From the NCBI RefSeq assembly GCF_002959915.1, contig NZ_PPDE01000008.1, forward strand, positions 310,001 through 374,000: a stretch of 64,000 bases of DNA, given 5' to 3'. The translations under genes were made by a program, and so were the position numbers. Positions 44,898 through 54,466 of this stretch are shown here, one piece after another. The notes beneath the pieces were generated by a model. The model made no database searches, was not told the DNA's origin, and saw nothing but the letters and a program-made list of their open reading frames with translations. Position 1 is the stretch's first letter, and the number at the start of each line of letters is the position of its first letter. The DNA is from Veillonella atypica KON. Its GTDB lineage: Bacteria; Bacillota; Negativicutes; Veillonellales; Veillonellaceae.

Positions 44898-46181
44898 TTA
44901 ATTTTTAAAGAATATTTGAGCTTTACCGATTTCGCTACGCAATTTTTCTTCATCGATAGTCAATAGTTCTTTATTTTTCATAAGAACCTTACCGGCTACA
45001 ATCACTGTATTTGCATCAGAGCTATTAGCTGAGTATACAAGTGCTGCTACATCATTATATCGAGGCATCCAATGCATACCAGATACATCATATAATACGA
45101 TATCGGCACGTTGACCTACTGCAATTTTACCGAGGTCTTTGTAACCAAGAGCTTTGGCCCCTTCTACAGTCCCAATATTCCAAGCCGCTTGTGCCGGAAT
45201 AGCTTTAGGATCATAGAGACGAGCTTTATGTAATGTTGCTGCTAGTCGTACCTCTTCAAGCATATCAGCATTATTGTTAGATGCAGAACCATCTGTACCA
45301 AGACCTACAGTAATGCCTTTTTCTATCATTTCAGGAATAGGCGCAATACCGCTAGCCAATTTCAAGTTAGATTGTGGATTATGAGCTACAGCTACATTAT
45401 TTTCAGCCATAATAGCCATATCTTCTTCTGTTACATGTACGCAGTGAGCTGCCAATGTAGTATTCCAGAACAAACCTAAATCATGCATATGAGCGATTGG
45501 TGTCTTACCAGTCGCTTTTATAACATTTTCCACTTCCCCTTTTGTCTCGGATAAGTGCATATGAATGCCACAATTTAGTTCATGAGATAAAGCAATAACC
45601 TTTTCCATATACGCATCTGGACAAGTATATGGCGCATGTGGTCCTAATAGGACCTTGATGCGGTCATTATCATAACCATGATAAGTGCGGAACAAATCTG
45701 CATTTTCCACAAGCGCTTGATCAGCTGTAGGAGAAACACCGGCAAGACCACGGGACAATACAGCTCGAATACCGGTTTCTTTCACAACATCAGCTGTTGT
45801 ATTCATAAAGAAATACATATCGCTAAATGTAGTCGTACCAGAACGTAGCATCTCTGCAATACCTAGTTGTGTACCCCATTTAACCAGATCGTCATTCAAT
45901 TTGGCTTCCGTTGGCCAAATCGCTGTTTCAAGCCAATCCATAAGTTCTAAATCATCAGCATAGTTACGGAATAATCCCATCGTTATATGTGTATGTGTAT
46001 TGACGAGACCTGGAGCGGCCAATTGACCTTTACCGTCTAGTGTTTCCTTTGATTGTGCAGATTTTGCTTCTTCTCCTGTTAAGATAGCAGTAATATAACC
46101 ATTTTCGATTGCAATAGCATGATTTTTTAATGTTCCATTGTCGGTAAGAACATCTACATTGGTAATTAATAAATCTGACAT
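44898..46181 (-). CDS. mtaD: 5-methylthioadenosine/S-adenosylhomocysteine deaminase
   Basis: MtaD deaminates MTA and SAH to the inosine forms. The 427-residue amidohydrolase has the metal motif GLVNTHTHITMGL, the histidine regions LLGPHAPYTCPD and IHMHLSETKGE, and GLGTDGSASNNNADML. The order and length fit the MtaD/DadD family. It follows ahcY in the same operon. Alternative amidohydrolase substrates are possible, but the context strongly favours this one. Confidence 0.9.
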   Translation of the reverse strand: MSDLLITNVDVLTDNGTLKNHAIAIENGYITAILTGEEAKSAQSKETLDGKGQLAAPGLVNTHTHITMGLFRNYADDLELMDWLETAIWPTEAKLNDDLVKWGTQLGIAEMLRSGTTTFSDMYFFMNTTADVVKETGIRAVLSRGLAGVSPTADQALVENADLFRTYHGYDNDRIKVLLGPHAPYTCPDAYMEKVIALSHELNCGIHMHLSETKGEVENVIKATGKTPIAHMHDLGLFWNTTLAAHCVHVTEEDMAIMAENNVAVAHNPQSNLKLASGIAPIPEMIEKGITVGLGTDGSASNNNADMLEEVRLAATLHKARLYDPKAIPAQAAWNIGTVEGAKALGYKDLGKIAVGQRADIVLYDVSGMHWMPRYNDVAALVYSANSSDANTVIVAGKVLMKNKELLTIDEEKLRSEIGKAQIFFKN

Positions 46182-46202
46182 AATGCCTCCTTGTATAGGT
46201 AC

Positions 46203-46226
46203 AACAGAGTCTATATAGACTCTGTT
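46203..46226. repeat. 24-nt perfect palindrome between ahcY and mtaD
   Basis: The two 12-base halves (AACAGAGTCTAT and ATAGACTCTGTT) are fully complementary with no loop. No T-run follows on the minus strand. It may act as an mRNA processing or stability hairpin, or as a protein-binding site. Confidence 0.75.
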
Positions 46227-46253
46227 AATTAGATGTTCAAGTTAAAGATTATA

Positions 46254-47498
46254 TTAGTTTACCTTTGTTAAGTAATCGATTTGGTCTTGTGTTAACGCAT
46301 CTAAATCGTAACCCATGGAGTGTAATTTAATTTTTGCTACTTCTTCATCAAGTTCACGAGGCAATACATACACTTTTGGCTCCATGTTTTTACCATTGTT
46401 TAATACATGTTCAGCAGCCAATGCTTGCATAGCAAAGGACAAGTCCATAATTTCAGCAGGATGACCATCGCCTGCTGCTAAGTTTACAAGACGACCTTCA
46501 GCCAATACATAGAGTTTACGGCCATCAGCCATTGTATAGCCTTCAATATTTTGACGAACACGTTCATGGCTAACTGCAACTTGTTCTAAATCATGAACAT
46601 TAACTTCGCAATCAAAATGACCAGCGTTACAAAGAACAGCTTTATCCTTCATAACTTCATAATGTTCTTTTACGATAACATCTTTACAACCTGTTACCGT
46701 ACAGAAGATATCACCGATTTTAGCAGCTTCTATCATAGGCAATACAGTAAAACCATCAAATACTGCTTCAATAGCTTTAATAGGATCAACTTCTGTAACG
46801 AATACGTGAGCGCCCAAACCTTTAGCACGCATTGCAACGCCTTTACCACACCAGCCATAACCAGCAACTACAACGTTTTTGCCTGCTACTGTAAGGTTGG
46901 TAGTGCGCATGATACCATCCCATACAGATTGGCCTGTACCATAGCGATTATCAAATAAGTATTTACAGTTAGAATCATTAACAGCAATCATAGGGAATGT
47001 TAATTGTTTAGCATGTTCCAATGCATACAAACGATGAACACCTGTTGTAGTTTCTTCACTGCCACCTAACAAACGTTCTTTAGCATCAGTACGTGTTGTA
47101 TGTAATAGATTAACAAGATCACCACCGTCATCGATGATAATATGAGGTTTATGATCCAACGCTTTGTTGAGGAACATAAAATATTCTTCATCAGTACAGT
47201 CGTACCAAGCATATACAGTAAGACCCATGTCAACAAGTCCTGCAGCTACATCATCTTGTGTAGAAAGAGGGTTTGAACCTGTAACGATGACATCAGCACC
47301 ACCGCGCTTTAACACAGTTGCAAGGTATGCAGTTTTAGCTTCCAAGTGAACGGAAACAACAATTGTTTGGCCTTTGAAAGTTTGTTCTTTTTCAAAACGA
47401 TCGCCTAATGTATTTAGAGTAGGCATAAAATTAGAAACCCAATCGATTTTTTTACGGCCTTCAGCAGCGAGATTGATATCTTTAATTAATGATTGCAT
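46254..47498 (-). CDS. ahcY: Adenosylhomocysteinase
   Basis: AhcY hydrolyses SAH to homocysteine and adenosine, using bound NAD. The 414 residues have [20 protein letters not shown] (the NAD site), [11 protein letters not shown], and [12 protein letters not shown]. It is of the shorter type without the insertion found in many proteobacterial forms. ATG 47498 is preferred because GAAGGGGT lies just upstream. It recycles the product of all methyltransferases, including the one encoded downstream. Confidence 0.96.
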   Translation of the reverse strand: MQSLIKDINLAAEGRKKIDWVSNFMPTLNTLGDRFEKEQTFKGQTIVVSVHLEAKTAYLATVLKRGGADVIVTGSNPLSTQDDVAAGLVDMGLTVYAWYDCTDEEYFMFLNKALDHKPHIIIDDGGDLVNLLHTTRTDAKERLLGGSEETTTGVHRLYALEHAKQLTFPMIAVNDSNCKYLFDNRYGTGQSVWDGIMRTTNLTVAGKNVVVAGYGWCGKGVAMRAKGLGAHVFVTEVDPIKAIEAVFDGFTVLPMIEAAKIGDIFCTVTGCKDVIVKEHYEVMKDKAVLCNAGHFDCEVNVHDLEQVAVSHERVRQNIEGYTMADGRKLYVLAEGRLVNLAAGDGHPAEIMDLSFAMQALAAEHVLNNGKNMEPKVYVLPRELDEEVAKIKLHSMGYDLDALTQDQIDYLTKVN

Positions 47499-47589
47499 AT
47501 GTACCCCTTCATTCTTCAATTAATAATATACAGGTTATGAAAAGAACTTACGTTAACATGATAAGTTTTATATACATCCGTAATGACAT

Positions 47590-48648
47590 CTACTTATTGA
47601 CAACAACGGATTGTAAGCGAGCAATAGACTCTTGATAGTTTGGTGTTAAAACACCTTCTTCAGTAATAATAGCTGTTACTAGTTCATGAGGTGTTACATC
47701 AAAAGCAGGGTTTAATACATGAATACCCGTAGGCGCAGATGGCACACCTTGGAATGTCAACACTTCATCATCAGCGCGCATTTCAATGGGGATATCCTTA
47801 CCATCTTTGAGTGTAAAATCAAATGTACTATATGGAGCAGCTACATAAAATGGAATATTATGGAATTTTGCAAGCACTGCTAATCCATAAGTACCAATTT
47901 TATTAGCTACATCACCTTCCGTTGTGATGCGATCGGCACCGACTATAATGGCATCAATTAAACCTTGTTGCATTGCATAGGCCGCCATATTGTCTGTCTC
48001 TAATGTAACAGGAATACCATCTTCATGGAGTTCAAAAGCCGTTAAACGGGCACCTTGCAACAACGGACGTGTTTCATCGGCGTACACCATTTCCAATTGT
48101 CCCTGTTCATGTAGTTTACGAATCACACCAAGTGCAGTGCCAAGGCCACCTGTCGCTAAAGCACCAGCATTACAATGCGTTAGGATTCGTAAATTTTGTT
48201 TTCCTTTAAATAAAGTAGCCCCATTAATAGCCATGCGTGTGTTAAGTTGTACATCCTCTTCATGGATAACAATGGCTTCATGCGTGATGCGGTCTATAAT
48301 TTCATGCATAGACGCAAACGGACCGGCTTTCACAATCGCTATAATACGATTAACAGCCCAAGCTAAATTAATCGCCGTCGGTCGAGTTTCCTTTAATTCT
48401 TCACTCCACTCATAAAAGGTTGATAGCTGTTCAGAAAAGGGAACAGCTAAACGATTCGCCTCCACAGCCGCTAAAATAAGGCCATACCCTGCAGCGACAC
48501 CAATAGCAGGAGCTCCACGGACACGAAGCATCTTTATAGCCTCCGCCACTTGTCGCCAATCGGTACACTGTAAATATTCCACATGAGTTGGTAATTTTGT
48601 TTGATCTAATAAAATGAGCGTACCATCACGCCATTCAATATTGTTCAT
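47590..48648 (-). CDS. mtnA: S-methyl-5-thioribose-1-phosphate isomerase
   Basis: MtnA converts methylthioribose-1-phosphate to methylthioribulose-1-phosphate. The 352 residues (eIF2B-like fold) show RGAPAIGVAAGYGL, the catalytic cysteine in THCNAGALATGG and the aspartate in VGADRITTEGDVANKIG. ATG 48648 follows GGAGGG. mtnB, mtnC and mtnD are not nearby, so the fate of its product is unclear. Confidence 0.95.
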   Translation of the reverse strand: MNNIEWRDGTLILLDQTKLPTHVEYLQCTDWRQVAEAIKMLRVRGAPAIGVAAGYGLILAAVEANRLAVPFSEQLSTFYEWSEELKETRPTAINLAWAVNRIIAIVKAGPFASMHEIIDRITHEAIVIHEEDVQLNTRMAINGATLFKGKQNLRILTHCNAGALATGGLGTALGVIRKLHEQGQLEMVYADETRPLLQGARLTAFELHEDGIPVTLETDNMAAYAMQQGLIDAIIVGADRITTEGDVANKIGTYGLAVLAKFHNIPFYVAAPYSTFDFTLKDGKDIPIEMRADDEVLTFQGVPSAPTGIHVLNPAFDVTPHELVTAIITEEGVLTPNYQESIARLQSVVVNK

Positions 48649-48691
48649 GAGAACTCCCTCCACATTGTCATATCAAAATGGATACGAACTC

Positions 48692-49486
48692 TTATAATTT
48701 AAAACCACCATACTCAGCCATGCGATGATGAGCTGCATAATCTGCGTTCATATCAATCACCTCAATTGTACCTAAAATAAGAGCTTTCAATTGAGATGCC
48801 ATTTCGCCCATCATTTCAACTACTTCACTGTGAGTAAGAGCATTTTCAGAAATACCAGCTGCATAGTTCGTAATCATAGAAATTGTTGTGTACGCCATTT
48901 CCGCTTCGTTTGCTAGATTAACCTCTGGTACATTTGTCATACCTACTGTATCGCCACCAAGCATGTGAAACATCTTAATCTCAGCAGGTGTTTCAAAACG
49001 TGGACCTTCTGTACATACATAGGTACCGCCATTATGAATAGACAATTTTTGTTCTTTACCTACAGATTCAATGATTTGACGAAGCTCAGGACAATATGGA
49101 TTTGTCACATCTAAATGTGCTACCGGACGCTCGCCACCTTCATAGAATGTAGTGACGCGATTTTTTGTAAAATCAAGAAATTGATCTGTTAAAACAAAGT
49201 GACCAGGTTCAAAATTCTTATTCAAAGAACCTACAGCAGTCGTAGAAATAATAAATTTAACGCCTAGCTTTTTTAGGCCCCAAATATTGGCACGATAATT
49301 AATTTTATGTGGAGGAATCGTATGGTCTTTACCATGACGAGCTACAAAAATCACAGTTTTACCTTTATATGTTCCTTGAACATAATCAATCTCTCCATAA
49401 GGAGTCATCAAGGATTCTTCATGAATATTTTCAAATATAGACGGATCATAAACACCTGTTCCGCCAATTACACCGATTGCACTCAT
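48692..49486 (-). CDS. mtnP: S-methyl-5'-thioadenosine phosphorylase
   Basis: MtnP splits MTA into adenine and methylthioribose-1-phosphate, the MtnA substrate. The 264 residues carry GVIGGTGVYD, ARHGKDHTIPPHKINYRANIW (the phosphate and sugar loop), YVCTEGPRFETPAEIKM and GDTVGMTNVPEV. It is the first gene of the mtnP-mtnA-ahcY-mtaD run. A purine nucleoside phosphorylase is the main alternative and is less likely given mtnA. Confidence 0.93.
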   Translation of the reverse strand: MSAIGVIGGTGVYDPSIFENIHEESLMTPYGEIDYVQGTYKGKTVIFVARHGKDHTIPPHKINYRANIWGLKKLGVKFIISTTAVGSLNKNFEPGHFVLTDQFLDFTKNRVTTFYEGGERPVAHLDVTNPYCPELRQIIESVGKEQKLSIHNGGTYVCTEGPRFETPAEIKMFHMLGGDTVGMTNVPEVNLANEAEMAYTTISMITNYAAGISENALTHSEVVEMMGEMASQLKALILGTIEVIDMNADYAAHHRMAEYGGFKL

Positions 49487-49562
49487 AGTTGCCTCCTATT
49501 AAAAATACTCTATTTTTATATTTTCGCACATAATGATAAAACAATCTATAGAAAAAGTTCTA

Positions 49563-50441
49563 TTATTGAATTGGTCCCTTAAGTGTAAACATATCTTCTA
49601 GTTCTTTTCTAGAGAAATGATACTTTTCATTACAGTAATGACAAACTAGCTCTGTTATTTCGTCTTCTAAAAGGGATTTCTTATCATCTTCACGCAATGT
49701 CATAAGAACGCCAGCGAATCGATCACGACTACAACGACATTTAAAAGATACTGGTTCGTTATAGACTTCATTAACAGTAAGGCCGTCTAGCACTTTCTCA
49801 ACAAGGCCTTTGCCATCAGGATGTTCTTTTAAATATTCTGTAACAGGTCCTAATTCATTGATATTCTTTTCTACCATAGCCAATGCAGCATCAGTAGCAT
49901 CAGGTAAAGCTTGTACGATAAAACCACCAGCTACAATGGTATGATAATCTGGGTCTACGAGAACGCCTAAGCTAATCGTAGATGGCACCTGTTCAGATGT
50001 ATAAAGGTAATACGCCAAGTCCTCTGCTACTTCACCGCTTTGAATAGGGCTAGTAGATGTATAATCTTGAGCCAATTTAGTGAATCTTGTAACTTGTACT
50101 TCTCCATGGTGGCCGACTGCAGCACCCACATCGAGTTTTCCAGCACGTTTTAATGGCACATCCACATGTGGCTCATCTACATAACCGCGAACAGTATTAT
50201 CAGAAAATGCATCGACATGTACAACACCGAGTGGGCCATCACCTTTAATGCGAAGACTTACATTCTCGTGATTTTTAAAATCACCCGCCAGTAATAGAGC
50301 ACCCGTCATGGCACGTCCTAGAGCAGCTGTTGCGACTGGCCATAAATCATGACGTACGCGCGCGGTCTCTACCGTATCCGTTGTAACGGCTATTGACATA
50401 CGAACCCCTTCACGGGTAGTAAAACGTTTTATATAATCCAT
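49563..50441 (-). CDS. hslO: Redox-regulated chaperone Hsp33
   Basis: Hsp33 is a zinc-switched holdase activated by oxidation. The 292 residues contain the N-terminal substrate domain (LGRAMTGALLLAGDFKNHENVSL), GGFIVQALPDA, and the C-terminal zinc cysteines FKCRCSRDRF and CHYCNEKYHF. It forms its own unit upstream of mtnP. A LexA-type box lies next to its predicted promoter. Confidence 0.96.
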   Translation of the reverse strand: MDYIKRFTTREGVRMSIAVTTDTVETARVRHDLWPVATAALGRAMTGALLLAGDFKNHENVSLRIKGDGPLGVVHVDAFSDNTVRGYVDEPHVDVPLKRAGKLDVGAAVGHHGEVQVTRFTKLAQDYTSTSPIQSGEVAEDLAYYLYTSEQVPSTISLGVLVDPDYHTIVAGGFIVQALPDATDAALAMVEKNINELGPVTEYLKEHPDGKGLVEKVLDGLTVNEVYNEPVSFKCRCSRDRFAGVLMTLREDDKKSLLEDEITELVCHYCNEKYHFSRKELEDMFTLKGPIQ

Positions 50442-50507
50442 TCAATCATTCCTTATATATAATCAAATTATTATGTATTACACTCTTTAGTGCCTATATA
50501 GTATAGC

Positions 50508-50536
50508 ATGATATATTTATATTTTCCATTATGCAA
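50508..50536 (-). promoter_or_regulatory. Probable hslO promoter
   Basis: On the minus strand TTGCAT (50531-50536) and TATCAT (50508-50513) are 17 bp apart. An overlapping extended -10 TGCTATACT (50500-50508) is an alternative. Confidence 0.5.
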
Positions 50537-50549
50537 GAACATATGTTTG
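50536..50549 (+). promoter_or_regulatory. Candidate LexA-type box upstream of hslO
   Basis: AGAACATATGTTTG matches box A of the lexA promoter at 13 of 14 positions and abuts the predicted hslO -35. A weaker copy, AGAACATATTTTCG, lies at 50572-50585. Confidence 0.45.
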
Positions 50550-50590
50550 CTTAAGTATCTTTTCTAGTAAAAGAACATATTTTCGATATA

Positions 50591-50625
50591 AAAAACACTC
50601 AGTATCATATGATACCGAGTGTTTT
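50591..50625 (-). terminator. Terminator of the rib operon
   Basis: A long inverted repeat (AAAACACTC and GAGTGTTTT enclosing GTATCAT/ATGATAC) follows ribH. The minus strand ends in a T-run. Confidence 0.88.
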
Positions 50626-50636
50626 CAAAGGTTAAT

Positions 50637-51098
50637 TTAGATTTGATCGATAAGATTAACCATTTCAATAGCCCCCATAGCGCAATCGTAACCTTTATTA
50701 CCCGCTTTTGTACCAGCACGTTCGATAGCTTGTTCAATATTTTCAGTTGTTACTACACCGAACATAACAGGGATACCGGTTTCTAAAGAAACGTGAGCAA
50801 TACCTTTTGCCACTTCATTACAAACATAGTCATAATGTGTAGTAGCACCACGAATAACTGCACCTACACAAATAACAGCATCATAACGACCAGATAAAGC
50901 TGCTTTTTTTGCAATCAAAGGAATTTCATAAGCACCAGGAACCCAAATGACTGTAATATCTTCTTGTTTAACATCATGACGCAATAAACAATCTTCTGCG
51001 CCACCAATTAATTTAGATGTAATGAACTCATTAAAACGAGAACCGATAATAGCAAATTTTTTACCAGTACCAACCAAATTACCTTCTTGAACCATCAT
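50637..51098 (-). CDS. ribH: 6,7-dimethyl-8-ribityllumazine synthase
   Basis: RibH condenses the RibD product with the RibB product. The 153 residues show the family motifs ARF-like [41 protein letters not shown] and the histidine-bearing [23 protein letters not shown] is 7 nt before the start. It is the last gene in the operon. Confidence 0.97.
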   Translation of the reverse strand: MMVQEGNLVGTGKKFAIIGSRFNEFITSKLIGGAEDCLLRHDVKQEDITVIWVPGAYEIPLIAKKAALSGRYDAVICVGAVIRGATTHYDYVCNEVAKGIAHVSLETGIPVMFGVVTTENIEQAIERAGTKAGNKGYDCAMGAIEMVNLIDQI

Positions 51099-51151
51099 GT
51101 TATAGCCTCCTATGAATGATTAGTTTACATATCTAAGTTAGTAGAGAAAAA

Positions 51152-52354
51152 TTAGTCCTCTAACATATGACCCATTTTTTCTTCTTTTGTTTTTAAATAG
51201 CCTGCATTAAATTTGTTGGCAGGAATAATGAGAGGTACACGTTTGTGTACATCAACGCCCCAATGTTCTAATCCATGGCGCTTTTCAGGGTTATTCGTCA
51301 ATAAACGGATACTCTTAATACCTAAGAATCGAATAATTTGAGCTGCTAATGAATATTCGCGCATATCTGCAGGGAAACCTAATTGTTCATTCGCTTCTAC
51401 TGTATCAAGGCCTTGTTCTTGTAATGCATAGGCTTTAATTTTATTGGTTAAGCCAATACCACGACCTTCTTGACGCATATACACGACAACGCCTTTGCCC
51501 TCTTTTTCGATGGACCGTAATGCATTTTCTAATTGTTCACCACAATCGCAACGTTTAGAACCAAATACATCCCCTGTTAAACATTCGGAGTGAATACGTA
51601 CAAGTACATCTTCACAATCTTGTACATCGCCCTTAACGATTGCAAGATGCTCTTTATGATCTAAATCATTTTTAAATACGAAGATATTGAAATCGCCAAA
51701 TTTTGTTGGTAATTTGGAACAAGCGCCTAATCCGATCATATCTTCATGTTGTTTGCGGTATTCGATGAGTTCTGCTACGGACGCAATTTTCAAATCATGT
51801 TCCTTAGCAAATTCGATTAGATCCGGTAAACGTGCCATATCGCCATCATCTTTAGTGATTTCACAGATAACAGCAGCCTCTTGTAAACCGGCAAGACGAC
51901 AAAGGTCAACAGATGCTTCAGTATGACCTTGACGTACGAGAACGCCACCTTCTTTATATACCAATGGGAATACGTGTCCAGGTCTACGGAAATCAGCAGG
52001 TTTTGCAGTTGTATCTAATAATTTTTGAATCGTATAGGCCCGTTCTGCTGGGGATACACCTGTTGTAGTATCTACATGGTCTACGGTAACAGTAAACGCT
52101 GTTTCATGGTTATCCGTATTCTTCGTAACCATTACAGGAATGCCGAGACGTTCTAAAGCTTCTCGTCTCATTGGAGTGCACACGATACCACGTGCATATT
52201 TAACAAAGAAATTAATGTTTTCTTGAGTAGCAAACTCGGCAGCGATAATTAAATCCCCTTCATTTTCGCGACTTTCATCATCAACGATAATAACAGGTTT
52301 ACCAACTTTCATATCTTGAAGAACTTCTTCAATTGTATTCAATGTATAATTCAT
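51152..52354 (-). CDS. ribBA: Bifunctional 3,4-DHBP synthase / GTP cyclohydrolase II
   Basis: The protein makes both riboflavin precursors, from ribulose-5-phosphate and from GTP. The N-terminal half (to about residue 205) has DDESRENEGDLIIAAE and RPGHVFPLVYKEGGVLVRQG. The C-terminal half has SECLTGDVFGSKRCDCGEQL with the zinc cysteines and MRQEGRGIGL. The total of 400 residues is the usual fusion length. Confidence 0.97.
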   Translation of the reverse strand: MNYTLNTIEEVLQDMKVGKPVIIVDDESRENEGDLIIAAEFATQENINFFVKYARGIVCTPMRREALERLGIPVMVTKNTDNHETAFTVTVDHVDTTTGVSPAERAYTIQKLLDTTAKPADFRRPGHVFPLVYKEGGVLVRQGHTEASVDLCRLAGLQEAAVICEITKDDGDMARLPDLIEFAKEHDLKIASVAELIEYRKQHEDMIGLGACSKLPTKFGDFNIFVFKNDLDHKEHLAIVKGDVQDCEDVLVRIHSECLTGDVFGSKRCDCGEQLENALRSIEKEGKGVVVYMRQEGRGIGLTNKIKAYALQEQGLDTVEANEQLGFPADMREYSLAAQIIRFLGIKSIRLLTNNPEKRHGLEHWGVDVHKRVPLIIPANKFNAGYLKTKEEKMGHMLED

Positions 52355-52371
52355 GGAGACAACTCCTCCTT

Positions 52372-53028
52372 TTACATAAATCCGTTCTCTACTAATAGAG
52401 ATTCCATGGATTTTTGAGACTTACTTGTATGTGTAGGCGCATCTAATGTCATAAAATGACGAATATAACGGCCTGTAATATCTGTTTCTAAATTTACCTC
52501 TGTACCAATCGACGCATGTCCGAGCACAGTTTCGCTTAATGTATGTGGAATGATAGATACGGAAAAGGTCGATTCAGTTCTCTCCATAATCGTTAAGCTA
52601 ATGCCATCGATTGTAATAGATCCTTTATAAATGACGTAATCCATAATCGATTTTGGAGCAGAAATAGTGAAAACAATGGCATTATCTGTTCGTTTCATAT
52701 TGACGATGCGACCTGTACCATCTACATGACCAGCTACAATATGACCTCCAAACCTTCCATTAGCAGCCATAGCGCGTTCGAGATTAACGGGTTGATTTAC
52801 CTTTAAATTGGTAAATGTCGTCATACTTATTGACTCTGGCATAACATCTGCTGTAAATTGGTGATTTCCAATAGATGTGGCAGTTAAACAAACGCCATTA
52901 ACCGCTACTGAATCGCCAATTTTTAAATCGTCAAAAATCGTATTGCCACCGATTGTCAATAATAAGGATTGGGCACCCTTTTTAACGTTTACTATTTTGC
53001 CAACTTCTTCAACGATGCCTGTAAACAT
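52372..53028 (-). CDS. ribE: Riboflavin synthase (alpha subunit)
   Basis: The enzyme dismutates two lumazine molecules into riboflavin. The 218 residues have two similar lumazine-binding halves: MFTGIVEEVGKI, GDSVAVNGVCLTAT, then GGHIVAGHVDGTG and ITIDGISLTIM. It overlaps the end of ribD by 20 nt. Confidence 0.96.
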   Translation of the reverse strand: MFTGIVEEVGKIVNVKKGAQSLLLTIGGNTIFDDLKIGDSVAVNGVCLTATSIGNHQFTADVMPESISMTTFTNLKVNQPVNLERAMAANGRFGGHIVAGHVDGTGRIVNMKRTDNAIVFTISAPKSIMDYVIYKGSITIDGISLTIMERTESTFSVSIIPHTLSETVLGHASIGTEVNLETDITGRYIRHFMTLDAPTHTSKSQKSMESLLVENGFM

Positions 53029-54229
53029 AGGAGCCCTCCCTTCCTAAACGATAGGATTCAATACGAATATTATTATCTAGTATTCGCGAACTAGCAAATT
53101 CGAGTGTAGGCGCCTCATGTAATGTAGCAAAACCGGTACCACCTACAGCAGCTGTACTATTCGCTCCTCCTATGACAAGATTGCCTATATAGGTAACAAT
53201 TTTATCAAAGGCCAACGATTCAACAAAGGAACTGATAATGGTGGAACCACCTTCAACAAGCACTGATGTGTATTCTTGTTCCCCAAGATGTTCCAAACAC
53301 GCTTGAATATCTATCTTCTTAATATCTATAGCTACATCGGTGGTACGACCTTGACGCACCGATTTTGTTGGGAGTTCTTCTACAATCGCTCCAACATTAG
53401 CCAAAGCAATTCTACGCTGCTCTGGACAACCTTTCGCTACATAAATGATAACCTTACGATTTGGTATCGTAAATACCTTTGCATCCGTTGGCGTACGCCC
53501 CTGACTATCCAGAATAATAATATCTGGCTGATGCACCTCTAATGTATTATCTATGGAGACATCGTGTCTGTCGATAAGTGCTTCATATAATTCATCTCTA
53601 GTGAGCCTACAATTAAGCAATGGATCATCAGCCAAGATGGTACCAATACCAACAAGCATCGCATCATGAGACGCTCGCAATATATGTCCGTCCTTACGGG
53701 AACTTTCATTCGTAATCCATTGAGATTGACCTGTGAAAGTAGCAATTTTACCATCTAGGGACATAGCACTTTTTATGGTTACAAACGGTTTATGTGTTTG
53801 AATAAATGTAAAGAAATGTTCATTCAACTGAATACATTCATCCACACATACATCTGTAGTTACCTCTATACCTGCCTCAGTAAGAATTTGAATGCCCTTA
53901 CCAGCCACTAGTGGATTTGGATCGGTACTACCAATCACAACGCGAGCAATACCAGATTCAACGACACGCTTTGCACATGGCGGGGTCTTACCATAATGAG
54001 CACAAGGCTCAAGAGTTACATATAAGGTAGCCCCCCTAGCATTGTCTCCCGCCGCATCTAACGCATGCACTTCCGCATGGGCCTCACCAGCCTTATGGTG
54101 ATACCCTTCGCCAACTATTGTATTATTTTTTACTACGACGGCACCAACCAAAGGATTGGGCGATGTATGTCCAGTTGCCATTTTCGCTAGAGAAATGGCA
54201 CGCTTCATATATAATTCGTCGTTCATCAT
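53009..54229 (-). CDS. ribD: Bifunctional pyrimidine deaminase/reductase
   Basis: RibD deaminates and then reduces the GTP-derived pyrimidine. The N-terminal deaminase has the zinc motif HAEVHAL with PCAHYGKTPPCAKRV. The C-terminal reductase domain (from about residue 150) has KSAMSLDGKIAT, VEGGSTIISSFVE. The 406 residues are slightly long for the family. It is the first gene after the FMN riboswitch. Confidence 0.96.
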   Translation of the reverse strand: MMNDELYMKRAISLAKMATGHTSPNPLVGAVVVKNNTIVGEGYHHKAGEAHAEVHALDAAGDNARGATLYVTLEPCAHYGKTPPCAKRVVESGIARVVIGSTDPNPLVAGKGIQILTEAGIEVTTDVCVDECIQLNEHFFTFIQTHKPFVTIKSAMSLDGKIATFTGQSQWITNESSRKDGHILRASHDAMLVGIGTILADDPLLNCRLTRDELYEALIDRHDVSIDNTLEVHQPDIIILDSQGRTPTDAKVFTIPNRKVIIYVAKGCPEQRRIALANVGAIVEELPTKSVRQGRTTDVAIDIKKIDIQACLEHLGEQEYTSVLVEGGSTIISSFVESLAFDKIVTYIGNLVIGGANSTAAVGGTGFATLHEAPTLEFASSRILDNNIRIESYRLGREGSYVYRHR

Positions 54230-54240
54230 AATACCTCAAT

Positions 54241-54266
54241 AAAAAAAGGACTATATACATAGTCCT
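54241..54266 (-). terminator. FMN-riboswitch terminator before ribD
   Basis: Read on the minus strand the stem AAGGACTAT/ATAGTCCTT has a 4-nt loop and runs into seven T. It lies between the aptamer and ribD, so it is the expression platform. Confidence 0.88.
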
Positions 54267-54309
54267 TGGGTCATCATATATACACATACAAAATATATGT
54301 GCTATTGTC

Positions 54310-54416
54310 TTTTCTCATCCAGACTCTACTGTCGGTATCGGAATTGCACCGATTCATGCCATATAGCTCGCGGACTATAACCGCCGGTAAGGAATTTCAC
54401 CTATCCCCAAAGACTT
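54310..54416 (-). promoter_or_regulatory. FMN riboswitch (RFN element)
   Basis: On the minus strand the conserved RFN elements appear in order: GGGGATAGGTGAAATTCC, ACCGGCGGTTATAGTCCGCG, CGGTGCAATTCCGATACCG, ACAGTAGAGTCTGGATG. It lies upstream of the riboflavin operon and is followed by a terminator, so FMN binding should stop rib transcription. Confidence 0.96.
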
Positions 54417-54437
54417 ATCATATTCATTTATATGTTT

Positions 54438-54466
54438 ATAGTACCACTTTTATGATACTTTCGCAA
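54438..54466 (-). promoter_or_regulatory. rib operon promoter
   Basis: On the minus strand TTGCGA (54461-54466) and TACTAT (54438-54443) are 17 bp apart, about 20 nt before the riboswitch. Confidence 0.65.

Noticed and set aside
41251-44900. Transposon or prophage carrying the restriction genes
   Set aside because: I found no transposase, terminal inverted repeats, target duplications or phage genes around the locus.
46593-46958. 121-codon plus-strand ORF opposite ahcY
   Set aside because: It is a shadow of a conserved gene, with a cysteine/phenylalanine-rich random-looking product and no ribosome-binding site.
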